NCBI GenBank assembly: GCA_950295325.1
Contig: OX485803.1
Span: 14,322,001-14,386,000, forward strand
Length of the DNA: 64,000 nucleotides
Source: Polytrichum commune
Lineage: Eukaryota; Streptophyta; Polytrichopsida; Polytrichales; Polytrichaceae
Direction of reading: 5' to 3'
The translations under genes and the position numbers were made by a program. The first letter of the stretch is position 1; every line of letters starts with the position of its first letter. Below are positions 36,010-47,623 of the stretch, one piece after another. The notes beneath the pieces were generated by a model, which ran no database searches, had not been told where the DNA came from, and saw only the letters and a list, made by a program, of their open reading frames with translations.

Positions 36010-38079
36010 CTTAAAAACAACAAACCCAGGGATACAGATCACCAGGAAGACTGAGCTAGTGTCTATAAGGGTTAATGTCACATTGGATTAAGGTTCTTAA
36101 TAACATTCTTAGGTAATTCTCATTCTTTACTCTCTTCAATGTGGGTTTATCTTATCCATTCTCACTCTTATATTTCCTCTCACTGTTTATCAGTTAGTGG
36201 GGTATGTGTGTCAGTGAGCTGTAGTATCCATCTCGCCATGAGATTTGAGTAGAACTATTGTCAAGAGAGAACTATGATCTTTGAGTAACACAACTGTCTT
36301 TTGGTAACCATTTGGCCAATGCATCTTCAATTCAAAAGCAATTCCTTAATTATTTGGTCAAGGTTAATTCCGATGTAAAACAATGTGTTTATTCCTTAGT
36401 TCCACTTTAGTTATCACTTACAACTTATGCAATTATTTATCTTTTACGGTAAAGCTATAATCTTGGTTGCCCTGCAATCCTGCAAACAACAATAACCAGG
36501 GTAACACACAAGGTAATAGTTGATGGTATTAATTTTGCATTTCGTACTCAAAGATCTACCTCTTGATCAAGTAACAACTCATAATTCCATTAAAATTAGG
36601 TTAACTCATACCTAAATCGCCTTTATAATCCAAAGTTAATCCTATCCGACTTACTCTCAATATCTTAATCTCTTAACTTTCTCTAATCAACTGATCAGAA
36701 GTGATTTCTCATCACTTCAGTTGATTGAGATTTCTATCTTAAATTCCATTATTCTCAATTATAAAACCAACAGCCTATCTTAGACTTCAACTATAATCTC
36801 CTTACGGCTGAACTCCAATCATTTCCCCTCACAATGCCTCTCACAGGCTTCAACTATGTTAATGTATTCTTTCACAATGGTCTGACTCTTGACCTCTCGG
36901 CTTCCTATCACCCTAAGGTAACTCAGACTCTAGCCAATAGTTACCCTATAGGTAAATTAGCGCTCGGCTCTTACACTTGGCCTTCTGTCTTACCCTCTCG
37001 GTATCGGATTACTCTGTGTTCAACAATGCTCTGTTCCTTCTCTTCTCTCACTCAAGATAGCTAGGTTCTCTCCTGCTCAACACTGTCAGATTATAGTTAT
37101 ACCCTCTCCTTCCTCAATCGCTCAAGATTTCGTTCTGCGACCACAGCTGCTCATAGTTCGACTCCTCTCTCCAAACACTCACCAATCTCTCATCCCATAA
37201 CCTTCTTTCTTTTCGGTTATAATTCCAACCAGTTCAACTATGATCGAGGGTTAGTTCTTCGGCCACAATTGTTCCACTTCCAACCCTGACCGCTAATAGT
37301 TCTCCCTCGTTCTCTCTTTCTATTCTTCAACAGCCCGAGTCACTCATATTGTTGTTACTTCAGGCTTGGTCGATTGCAATCTCCACGTACAACAATAGTT
37401 TCACGCACTCTTTTTAGCAATATCTTGTCATGTTCAATTTCTCAATCACTCTTCACAGTTCCTTCTCACGGTCCCTCTTATTACACACACTCGCTCGTTG
37501 TTTACTCACATTCTTTATCACTCTCCCTTGATTCCAGAATCTCTCCTCTGTCTCAAGGTAATCCAATCTCTGTTCACATTGTTTCCTCATCTCTTGTTCA
37601 CTCACACTCTGTCTCACAATCTTCTTCTCAGTCGATCGTTATCACGTTCACAAGTGTAAGTATCCAATTTCACATTCAGGCATTCAAATTCATTCCCTCA
37701 TTCACAATTCTCACACAATCTCACTCGCAATTTCTCAATTTCTCACTGACACAATCATCGAAGATAGTTTTCCATACAGCCGATAGTTCGACCAGTTCTC
37801 ATCATACTTTATAACTCAAAATGAAAAATAACAATAAACTTCAGTAGCACCTAGTGTCTTGCAATCACTGCTCGGATCACTCAGTATGCTCGGAAGATAG
37901 TTTAACAATTTACCTCACCCAAATGCGGGCTGAGGGAGACAATTCTATAGTTTAACTATTCGCTCAAAGTTTATAAGAAAATGCCTGGTTTCTCCTTCCT
38001 CGGCCGCCCTCTTACGGAGGCGAGGAGAAGATAGTTTTCGTAACTACCTACTAGGGCCTCCTATGGCCGTAAGTCCATA
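36010..38079. other. Pyrimidine-rich low-complexity DNA, split by the CACTA insertion
   Basis: From about 36.6 to 37.9 kb the plus strand is strongly C+T-rich, with repeated CTCAC, TTCTC and ATAGTT words. The 146-codon ORF at 37374-37814 is Ser/His-rich low-complexity sequence and not a credible gene. The same ATAGTTCAACTA-type text resumes right after the CACTA element (55191-55290), so this is probably one older element or satellite-like block split by insertion. Identity unknown. Confidence 0.45.
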
Positions 38080-38103
38080 CACTACTACAGAACACGTCTT
38101 TTA
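38080..38103 (+). repeat. Left terminal inverted repeat of the CACTA element
   Basis: 24 bp beginning CACTACTACAGAACACG, a perfect inverted match to 55167-55190. Preceded by ATA at 38077-38079. Confidence 0.97.
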
Positions 38104-39416
38104 TTCCAACACCCACTTCACTACATGTCTTTTACTACTATGAAGAGTGATTGGGGGAATGCACGAAATTCAATCATGTTCATTCAATGTCCGAATTTAC
38201 TTTGAGGAGTCATGGTGGTGAAATGGGACAACAATTCAGTTGGGAACGCACGTGTGAACGTGTTTGGGAACGCCCAATGGAACGTGCATTACTGTGGGTA
38301 GTGAAGTGGTCGATTTGGAAAGATTATCAGGTCAGATTGTCATATGTTTCAAGGGTTTAGAGTGAGTACTCACCAAAAAGGGACGTCTATTTTTAGAATT
38401 TATAATAGAATGCACATATTTATATACAGTGAGGCATTTCTACATAACTAACAAAATCTAATTTAATCTATTTGAACATTTCTATCTGCTTCAATTCCAA
38501 AGTCATCCTCATCTTCAAAAGGAGATTCGTGTTCATTTGTGTTCAAAGCTACAACCACTTCGTTGCTGCTTAAAACCACAACCTCATCCAAAATTGGGTC
38601 AGTTGGTGTTGCATCGTTCTCTAAAGATGCGGACACCAATCCACAATGCTCTTCAACGTTGCCTAGAGATAGACAACCTATGTCCGGTATATAGTCTTTG
38701 TTGGAAACAACTCTTGCTCCCCTTGGCTCTTTCCGTATAACCACCTTCCACCCATGATTGGTCAAATCATCTGCAAAGAAAACTTGTTCAACATGGAGTG
38801 GAAATGCGAAAGATTCGGCAGATAATGGTACCAACCTATCAAAATTCACTAGACTAAACCCATACTCATCTCGCTTCATGGTGGCATTGTGCCCAACCAT
38901 ATTTGCCATCACCCAATTACAATACAACACAACCAATTCATATCGACCATAGTCTACGACCAATATTTCCTCCACCCATCCCACATACTCCAAGTTCGCC
39001 GCCTTCATGTTCTTGACACGTACACTTGATCGACAATTTTGGGAGAAGGTGGCGGCCACGCCACAGTCGCATGTTGTCAATGTCCCCTCTGCACTTCGCA
39101 CACGGATATGGTTTCCAAAAGCATACATGGAGCGGTAAGATGTTGCTTGGCTAGAGGGTGAAAGAGACAAGACCAATACATACTCATCAATCTCCTCTTC
39201 CGCCGCTTTGGCACGTGAAACCTCGGATTTGAACCAATTGTGAAAGGGCTCATCTTGGAGATTTTCGGGGTAGACAATCCTGCCATTACGTTTCTTCCTT
39301 CGATATTCCTCACGATCCAATTTGCGCTGTGTCATACTTGCGGTGTGACGCCTGCAGAAAAACACAATATTGTGTTGTCTTTCAAATTCCAAAGGTTTTT
39401 GTTAATATTATTTTAC

Positions 39417-39560
39417 ATAGTAAAGTAGATATCACGATGGAGAATAATAAATATATATCATTTCCATAATTATTCACTTTTTCGAGTCACAGATGCTTAC
39501 TACGTATAGTTATTGGCTAGTATGACTAGTGACATTATAATGTGCATGCCATTAACATAT
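39417..39560 (+). repeat. CACTA internal ~150-bp repeat, left copy
   Basis: Sits in the transposase intron 39352-39616. The order TAGTAAAGTAGATATCACGA, ATCATTTCCAT, TCACAGATGCTTACTACGTA, TATGACTAGTGACATTATAA, GTGCATGCCATTAACATATC is repeated with changes near 51370-51510, 53085-53170, 54282-54435 and 54600-54710. Confidence 0.7.
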
Positions 39561-42500
39561 CATTGTGCCTGGAATATAATGTCACCGCCAGGAACAATAG
39601 TCATAAAGTAACTTACTCTCTCCACGACTCCAAAGGGGCCACATTATTCACCACAAATTCATGGATCCAATCGTGTATCTTGGGGGTTAGTATCCTTAGG
39701 CGCCCAACACCTTCCAATATTTCGTCGTTCATTGTAGGATCCTCTTTGTCGTCCCATATCCTGCGACTTGTAATGGAATATGACGTCATGTATTCCATGC
39801 AAAAGCCAAACGCCTCATCTATTGCATATCCTTCGGCCATACTAGCTTCGGGTTTATTGCGATTTCAAACATAGCCCTTCAATGTCTTCAAATACCTTTC
39901 CATAGGATACATCCAACGGACATGTATAGGCCCACAAATATCTAATTCCTCAATCAAGTGCACCAAAAGGTGCGTCATGACATCAAAAAATGCCGGTGGA
40001 AACTCCTTTTCAAGCATGCACAAGGTGATGGCCGTATCCTCTCTCAAGTCACTCATTTCCAACGGATTGATGGTTTTAGCGCATATCCGTTTGAACATGC
40101 GGCTTAATCTTATTATGCATATACGCACGTCTTTTCTCATGATTGTGCGTATACAAAGGGGCAAAACTTGTTGCATAAGGACATGGTAATTGTAGGATTT
40201 CAATCCTTTCAATGTCCCATCAACGTTAACTCTTTTCCGCAATTGGCCCACATAGTGGGTTGGAGTTTTCAATTGCCGCACAACATCCACAAATACCTCC
40301 TTCTCGTTCTTTGTGAGCACATATGGGGCTTGTGGCAAAGTGAGGCTTCTTGGTTTTCTCCCCGGTATGGGCCACAAATGCGGCCGTATGTTGGCTTCCT
40401 GTAAATCCAATGGAACCTTTAGTGTATCCTTCTCCCCAAATATGGTTTTCATAAGACTTTCTGTTATGTTCTTCTCGCAGTGCATTACATCCAACGTATT
40501 GCGTATAAGAAGGCCCTGTTGGTGCACACAAAATTTGGGTAAGTGCACTGGTTATCAAATGCCATATAATAAACTGTTGCAAAGTGTTGAAACAATAGTT
40601 ATCCGATATGACTATACCATTACTTGTATAAGTATTGGAATATTAATGAAAATGCATTTATAAGTGAACCCTTATTTTCTACAGTCATTATGCATTACCG
40701 CTAACGGTAAAGTGTATTTATTGTTAATAGACATGCATTACTTCTGAAAGTAAAATAAAAGTCGCTAGTTTGTACCTTCCAATATGGTAATGCAAAGAGT
40801 GCATTCTTTCTCTTCACTCCATGCCCGTGGATTGGATCTAGTTTGTCTCCTTCTTTGTTTTCGGTCGAGCTTGCCAACCAATCTCCTCTTTGTTTTGCAA
40901 ACCACAATTGATCATGTGCAAACATTACCCGCGGGGGACCTCGGTGATCCTCTTCTCCATCAAAACTATTTTTTAATCGTCTATACGGATGGTGCATTGC
41001 CAAGTAACGACGATGACCGAGGTAAACGTTCTTCCCCAACGACTTGGACCTCCTCGTTGACACATGTGGCCCACATGGAGGACAACCCCTATACCCCTTC
41101 GTTACTTGTCCGGCAAGCAACCCATACGCCGGAAAGTCATGTATGCTCCACATAAGAATCGCACGAAGGTTGAAATTTGGGTTTGTGGAATAAATACTCC
41201 CCTCACTTGAACTCGCCTTCTCCAAAATAGATCCATCTGTTGCCATCACCCCTTTCCACAACCTTTGAAGCTCCTCTATAAGGGGTGCTAAATACACATG
41301 GATATTCTCCTCTTTCACACTTTCTTTTCCGGGAATGATTAGGGTTAACATCACAAAAAACCGTTTCGTAACTAGCCATGGTGGTAAATTGTAGTTTAAC
41401 AATACCACTGGCCATGTTGAATGACTTAAAGACTGGTTAGAAAATGGATTGACACCATCCAAAGCTAATGCCAAACGTAGGTTTCTTGGCTCCTTCGCAA
41501 AGTCCGGCCACCTTGCGTCCACGTGTTTCCATGCCTTTGAATCCACTATCGATCTCACTTTGTTGTCATTGCTTTTTCCCTCCACATGCCACGTCATAAG
41601 CTCGGCAAGGCGTTTGCAACGGTACATTCGGAGCAACCGAGGTATAAGAGGAAAATGTCGCAACACTTTCACTGGAATGCTCTCACTACCGGGAATATAT
41701 CGCGATTCTTTGCATTGGGGACACTCTTTCGCGTCCTTCAATTCATTCCTGAACAAGTAATGACCATTCTTGCACGCATGAATAGTGTTGTAGCTTAAAC
41801 CCAACTTCCTCACCAATTTCTTGGCCTCGTAATGTGAAGGAGGGCAAGTGTTCTCTTTGGGGAGTAGATCATGTTTAAGCAACTTGAGCAACTCGTCCAC
41901 GCATGCGTTTGGTACTCCAAAAATGTTGCATACATTGAGGAGCATTATGATAGCTTGCAAGCGGTTGGTGGGGCTATCATTGAAGAGCGGAGTTCTCGCT
42001 TCTTTCAATAATTCCTCCATACTATCGTCATTTTCTTCATTGCTCTCTTCAAGTAAAGGTACTTCCATGTTGGCCATCTCGTCCTCGTCTTGTTGTCTTC
42101 CTTCGTCTTCTTCCTCCATGCCCTCATTGCGTGATGTGGTGTTTGCGTGTCCGGGCAATCCATCATACCTCTTGAAACACTCGTTCACCATCCGAACTAC
42201 CTCCACTCCCTCCCTCATATCTTCCACTGCTTCTGTATTTGTTTCTTGTAATAAATCTCCATCTACATCTCTTTCCGTATCATTGTTTGCTTCTACCGTC
42301 ATGTAGCTCCCTTCTTGTGTCGCATTCCATATGTCACGATTAGCAGTGTAGATGTCGTTGTTGACCTCCTGTATGTGCATCAACAACAAGAAACAACTCA
42401 TTTACTCTTAGTAACTCAATGTGAGACATGTTGAATCTAGTGGGTTACATTTGGCGCACATGTTCTCTTCTATTCCTTTCACAAGCATTACTTTGATATT

Positions 42501-42988
42501 CACTACGACAAGTAATGTGTTACGCTACATCTTACTATCCAGCACAGGAAGCCTCCTGGTGTTGAACATGTAAATGCATCAGGAACAAGATTCCATTACC
42601 TCTCGTGATTCAAAAACCTTGTATGTTTACAACAAATCCACATGAACCATTACTTCCACATGTTCTCTTCTGACACTTTCAACTTCATTCAGTACTTGTT
42701 CACTGTGTCCAGTATTGCAAATTACTGCATCAAGTAAAGCACTCCAACACAACATGCCTTATTACTTTCAGCGGGTATGTGTGTCTACAATAAGATTGCA
42801 TTGCATGGGACGGCAAAGTAACCTTGTATAGTTATGAGGAATCCAGATGGTTAAATTGTCTTCACACGTTCTGTTCTGGTCCTTTGAAGTGTATTTAGTT
42901 GGGGTTCACTAGGTCAAGTAATGCAAGATGATATTCAAATATGCAATGAAGTGCGTGATCGACATATTTTAGAGAAAATAACACAACT

Positions 42989-43585
42989 TTAATTCACGGA
43001 GTAATATGCAAACAACTCTTCTCCTACTTCTATATCCCTTGATGCAATGGTCATAACAAAACCCCATTCGTCATTGTTCCAAGGCTTTGGAGCCAAACTA
43101 TGCTCCCACACTACATTGCCGATTTCCTCTCGCCCTATGGAGCTATTAATAAATCCTGCAACATTGCCCCTCTCCACTCTCCCGTCGATGTAAATGTCAT
43201 CCTCAGCTTTAAGGACATAGCTTTTGAAGCGGGGTACAAGACTGATCATCTTGCGGTATTCTGTCCGAGTGTATTGAGGCCCCACAAATGGCAAAAGGAT
43301 ATCGCCTGCTTTTGCGGGATCCATTGCAAATAAACCCCAGCCCATGAACAAAAACCCAAAAATTTTCACTTCCCACTTTCTATCATGAAAGTTGAAAGTA
43401 CTAAACTTTGGTATGGGAGCATCACACCACTGCCCATCGAATTTGTCAACCCTCCAATTCATCAATTTCAGCTCCTCATTAGTGTAAAGATTATTTTCAT
43501 GAAACGGTGTGGGGGTTGTCATCTCTTTAAAAAACTCTTCCATGGCCGCCTTAGCTGCTTCCTCAACAAAAGGTCTTCTTTGTGC
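42989..43585 (-). CDS. SET-domain coding exon carried inside the CACTA element
   Basis: 198 codons open from an acceptor (TTCGTGTAG/GC, exon start 43585) to a TAA at 42991-42989, lying in the transposase first intron. It has the ordered signature of a SET lysine-methyltransferase fold: GWGLFAMDPAKAGDILLPFV (G-x-G and cofactor-side strand), IDGRVERGNVAGFINSS (the usual GN.a.fiNHSC position, here NSSI) and WGFVMTIASRDIEVGEELFA then YYS (the A.rdI..GeEl..dY end). Joined to the preceding exon (43871-43674) the phase is 0, giving about 264 aa: finger plus SET. It could instead start at its own Met at 43543. The His of NHSC and the post-SET cysteines are absent, so activity is open. No stop or frameshift is seen, unlike the neighbouring transposon genes. 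Confidence 0.75.
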   Translation of the reverse strand, partial: AQRRPFVEEAAKAAMEEFFKEMTTPTPFHENNLYTNEELKLMNWRVDKFDGQWCDAPIPKFSTFNFHDRKWEVKIFGFLFMGWGLFAMDPAKAGDILLPFVGPQYTRTEYRKMISLVPRFKSYVLKAEDDIYIDGRVERGNVAGFINSSIGREEIGNVVWEHSLAPKPWNNDEWGFVMTIASRDIEVGEELFAYYSVN

Positions 43586-44439
43586 CTACACGAATGGAAT
43601 CGTTGCAACATCAAAATTAAAGTTATTGGACTACAAAACAATAGAATTCGATGAACGCAAATATAACACTTACCAATATGGATTTCGTGAATGCGGGATC
43701 TCGTTTGTATCGACGAAGATGTTTTCGTATGGTTGCCCTAGACAATACCTTTCCCCCTGCACACATACTACAAGGGCATCGATACTTAACCAATCTTTGT
43801 CTGTCTGCTTCTTTTTCCTCCAAGTTCCATAACTCCAGGTCCAACATTGCGCGCCTTGCTGATCCATCCATTTTGAATCTATATTTCAACAAATAAAATC
43901 TCGTTACTTAAAACGGACAGCGTTACTTGATGTAGTGATTATCATTACTTGACACAGTGAACAAGAACTGTAGTTAAGTAATAACTGTATGTACTTGAGT
44001 AATGACTGTATGTAGTTGACACAGTGAACAACAACTGTATGTAGTTATATGTAATTTAATAACCAAAATCATATAATTAGAGTAGTTCATCAATTAATTA
44101 GATACTTACCATTTTGCGATTTAATTTGTAGATATAAACTAGGAAGTCATTGCAAAACCTAGATATTAGGTAGATGTGCCCGCATAGATAAATGAGAGTT
44201 GGTGATAGAAAAATTAGGAATTTTAGATGAGAGAAGATGTTTCTCTTGCAGTACATATGTTTATTCATGTTCATTACGGGTAACAAATACATGTACCCCA
44301 CAATACTAGGACAACTTGGAGTACATTGTATTGTCGGCTTAGTGGGGGCTACTACTTGGAGTTACGTGTTGGTATAGCTTTTACGGGGAGCATCTTTTCT
44401 CACCCAAATAAATAAGCATACTTACCCGTATGATATAAT

Positions 44440-44705
44440 GGGAACCTACACTAATTCGAGAAAACAATGCACACTAAATATGTTAAATAGTGTCTGATTA
44501 TATTTAGTGTTTTTACCATCCTATTATGTCATGTCCATACTAACACCAAATTTGTGCATAACTTCCACATATTGCCATAGTTGATATTTAGGGTTTGATT
44601 GTACATTTAATGGGGCTTATTTCTTTTGGGGTTAGTGATATTTAGTGTTTAAGTTTGTATTTAGTGTATCAAACACTAAATACCATATTTGGGGTAGTTA
44701 CGGAT
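44440..44705. repeat. MITE fragment, ACACTAAATA family, inside the CACTA element
   Basis: CACACTAAATATGTTAAATA on the left and several TATTTAGTGTTT / ACACTAAATACCATATT words on the right resemble the elements at 8794 and 35305. It lies in the spacer upstream of the transposase start, so it is nested in the CACTA element. Boundaries are rough. Confidence 0.5.
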
Positions 44706-46538
44706 GGTGCAGAAAAGTCAAGTTGGCACATATCCACCTCATGAACTTCCTCTTCCGGCTGTATTTGACCTGACAAACAAGGGACCATAGTAACTATATG
44801 CAATGATTGAGTGTAAATACTTACGCATCCACAATTACCGAGCTACACCTATTCTGTGTGAGGAAACTACATGAGGATGGAGCAGATGTAACCTTTCTGA
44901 GGCCTTTCACTGGCTGGTTTAGGGTATCTCCCGAGTGCTGCTCTGCAGAAAAACTCCAATACGGGAAGGGCCTTGTCGACCACACCAGGGTGAAACGCCT
45001 GTGGGAATTCTATCCTTTCCCTCAACTACGCATGCTTCCACGCTCTGATTCGCCCTTAGCCTCCACGTTCATCCCTGGATGCTCTCGATGTTTGTCCTGA
45101 AGTGGTGCTTGAAGCTCGTGCAATCAGAACAAAACTGGTGGTTGTGGTGGCGTATATAGTAGTGAAGTATCTGGGAGGATGAATACGATTCCTCGTTCAT
45201 CCCATCCATATCGCACTTAGGGTTTCAGCAAACACAATTTTGCACTGCACTCCAGTCTTCTGCGCCTCGAGACCCATCTTTTCTCGCTTCTGAGTGCTGG
45301 GAGTGCTCAACCTTGCTAAGGTTAGTTATGTCTCCACCTGCTTGGATACTCCATCCTACTCACATGTTGGCTGTTGGTGGTTGAAAAGACATTGTGTTCT
45401 TGTGTTGAGGGAATTGTTTTTTTGTTAAAACTGTTGATTTGGGTGTTACTAGATGTTTGAAGGTTCATTGTGTACCGAAGTCGTTCAAATAACTGCAGCT
45501 ATTACTGCAAGTTGTGGGCTTCATCTGGTAGAGTCCGAAAAAGGCCGCATTTGTGGACTCGGGATGGACTCCATCCGGTCGCAAGTGGTCCACAATTCGG
45601 AGTGACATACTTCTGAGTGTTGTATGTTCTGCTTTTGGGCGCACTTAGGGTTTAGGGTCATCTACGGATCGTTGAGTTTAGAATTACCTTCATCTATCGT
45701 TCGATCTGTAGCCCGTGCCTCGTGTGTACATATCATTAACGGAATGCATGCGTTCTTTGAATCGGTCATGGCCAACACACCTGCGATGTGGATGACTCTT
45801 GCCAATTTTTTCGTTCCGATCGTTGAGTGTAGAATTACCTTAAGCCCTTGCTTCATGTGCACTCATCATTCATGGAATGTATGAGTACGAGGTACATACA
45901 TTATTTATGGATGCTATAATGACGTTGCCTAAAGTGCATCTGCTCGTGAGCCAACAACACGATTGTGAGATTCAATTGTGGTTCTTGGAATGCTTCATGT
46001 TAATGTGTGCCTACGCTCGTCTCGTGCTACGTATCCTGTCTACATTTTAGGTTGCCACCTTGAGTGGAAGTAGAGGTCATTCTCACTCCTTGGTTGTAAA
46101 TGCATCAAGTGCAAATCAGTGTGGCAATGGTAGGTGATCCTCAGTGCTTCCGAATTTGGTCAGTGATGTTTTTTGCTCTTTTGCAGTCTACATTTTTTTA
46201 TGTCACTCTGGTATTTCTTCTGCCATGTGGAAATTCAAGCCCTAACTCCTCCAACATTTCCAGCATTTTCCATATGGAATGCGGATTGGTCTGACATTAT
46301 TGTTCTCACTTGGGAAGTCTCTTAGATGACTTTGCCCTTGGTGTATCTGCTCTATGGAAAACTGGACGGTTGTAAGCTTCTTGCCTTCTCACCTGTAATG
46401 CTTTATCCATTGCGTCTGAATGTTCTTCCCATGCAATACACCATGTTGTACATGCTTGAACCAGTAGAGCATGTAGGTTAATCGAGAAATCTCAGACTGG
46501 TTGATTTGCATACAACAATATTAATTTATCTCCACTGT
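44706..46538. promoter_or_regulatory. Central spacer of the CACTA element
   Basis: No gene recognised. 44840-45110 is GC-richer, with an unassigned 97-codon plus ORF; it could be a captured exon or leader. An imperfect duplication GATCGTTGAGTTTAGAATTA / GATCGTTGAGTGTAGAATTA lies at about 45669-45750 and 45819-45890. The transposase start (43871) is about 1 kb to the left and the TNPA-like start (49664) several kb to the right, so promoters for both units may lie in this wider middle region. Confidence 0.35.
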
Positions 46539-46650
46539 TGATGCATGCGAGGAGGTGGTGTTCGAGTTTGAATGAAGAGCAACCTATTTTGGCACCTCTG
46601 AGCATAAAATGTTCTTCATTCAAACCTCCACACTACCTCCAAGGATGCAC
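46539..46650. repeat. Hairpin repeat related to 3650-3822
   Basis: GATGCATGCGAGGAGGTGGT with GAGTTTGAATGAAGAGCAAC is mirrored by GTTCTTCATTCAAACCTCCA and CACTACCTCCAAGGATGCAC. The right arm in reverse matches the left arm of the RAD54B-intron hairpin. It lies just upstream of the IFT20 exons. Confidence 0.65.
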
Positions 46651-46881
46651 TGCGAACTTAGCAAACATGGAAGGTGTTGTACGCAAAAACAACCAACTCC
46701 AACCAAAAGTCATGTTGAATGTCTACATTTTTGGACTGATTGCGTATGGCTTTGCCATAATTCAAACCCTCCTTAATGTCTTCCAAAGCAAATCTGCTTG
46801 TGTTGAACATTTTTGAGAGTCTGCACTTCAGTGACCTGAAGTTCCTTGACCTTTCTGTGGCCCTGTTTGGTATGGCGGCAG

Positions 46882-47623
46882 TTGGTTAAGCAATTGCTGG
46901 ATCAGGTGAGTGAAAAAGCGCAGCAGATAGAGACTGCTAAACTCTCTGCTGTTGGAATGCGCAACTTGGTGTCTGCAGAGATTGAAACAAGGTCTGCAAA
47001 GCTACGAGATCAAAGAATCTTGATTGCTTACAAAGAAGAGCAACTGGAGGTATAAATTCCTGAAGCTGCAACATATGAATTTTCTTCTCCGTGAATTGGG
47101 TTATTCTCTCTCGTGCCATCCATGTGTGCTCACTAATGTAGATGAACTTAGAAATTGTTGTGTGTTATATCCTCGTCAGCAATCCTCAATGCTCCTATTA
47201 TGTCATGTCCTTACTAACATCAACTAGGTTGTGGCAGTCAACCAAGTTGATCAAATACCGTGATGTCTTCTGCACCATGCTGTAATTGCTTTGGATTTTT
47301 AATATTTTGTCCAGAGATTCATGCATGCCCTGGGGTGGCGACTTTCCCCTGTAAATCAGTTGTTTCCCCTTTACACTCTTTTCAAAGTAATTCTCCTCAA
47401 GCAGGGGTGGTTATCCTCCTCTGATCAACTTTCAAGCATTGAGAAGTCCTTTGTTCCAAGGTTGGTGTTCTGCGACATAAGGACATGAACTGAAAAATCA
47501 CTCTCTTCGTTATTTTGTGTTTCGAGGCAGAGGCTAAATGCTGAGTACGAATCACTGCTGGTGGTGAAGCAAGAGCAAGAAATCACTATTGCTCGTCTGT
47601 CAAATTCAAGCCTGCAAGTTTGA
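46882..47623 (+). pseudogene. IFT20: IFT20 gene fragment (two C-terminal exons) captured in the CACTA element
   Basis: IFT20 is a small coiled-coil subunit of the intraflagellar transport B complex, needed to build cilia and flagella. Exon 46882-47049 (56 codons) reads DQVSEKAQQIETAKLSAVGM then RNL and ends IAYKEEQLE before GT; exon 47531-47623 continues in phase 0 with RLNAEYESLLVVKQEQEITI then ARLSNSS, ending at TGA. Together they give about 86 residues matching the C-terminal two-thirds of the ~130-aa family (AxGxRNL; QLER.xxEYESL). The 481-bp intron is kept, so capture was from genomic DNA, not cDNA. I could not find the N-terminal exons, so it is probably partial. It lies wholly within the CACTA ends. 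Confidence 0.8.

Larger units (their letters stand above)
38463..43871 (-). pseudogene. TNP2-type CACTA transposase, four exons, one in-frame stop
   Basis: Would cut and join the CACTA ends. Exons 43871-43674, 42368-40776, 40515-39617, 39351-38463, phases consistent, about 1190 aa. Domains in order: N-terminal Transpos_assoc-like finger (YRCPCSMCAGGKV, then TIRKHLRRY); an acidic linker; Transposase_21 core with zinc-binding CKNGHYLFRNELKDAKECPQ, LRLALALDGVNPFSNQSLSH (likely catalytic Asp in ALDG), and NYNLPPWLVTKRFF; LLIRNTLDVMHCEKN; a DUF4218-like block (MTHLLVHLIEELDICGPIHV, MYPMERYLKTLKGYV); and a DUF4216-like C-terminal block (FFADDLTNHGWKVVIRKE). A TGA at 39867-39865 follows GYV, where Arg is expected before NRNKPEAS, consistent with CGA to TGA. 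Everything after it stays in frame, so loss is recent. Confidence 0.9.

Noticed and set aside
37374-37814. 146-codon plus-strand ORF
   Set aside because: Ser/His/Thr-rich low-complexity translation of a pyrimidine-rich tract; no domain, no splice context.
40784-42306. Plus-strand ORFs opposite the transposase
   Set aside because: Antisense shadows of the TNP2 core exon; the minus frame carries the conserved motifs.
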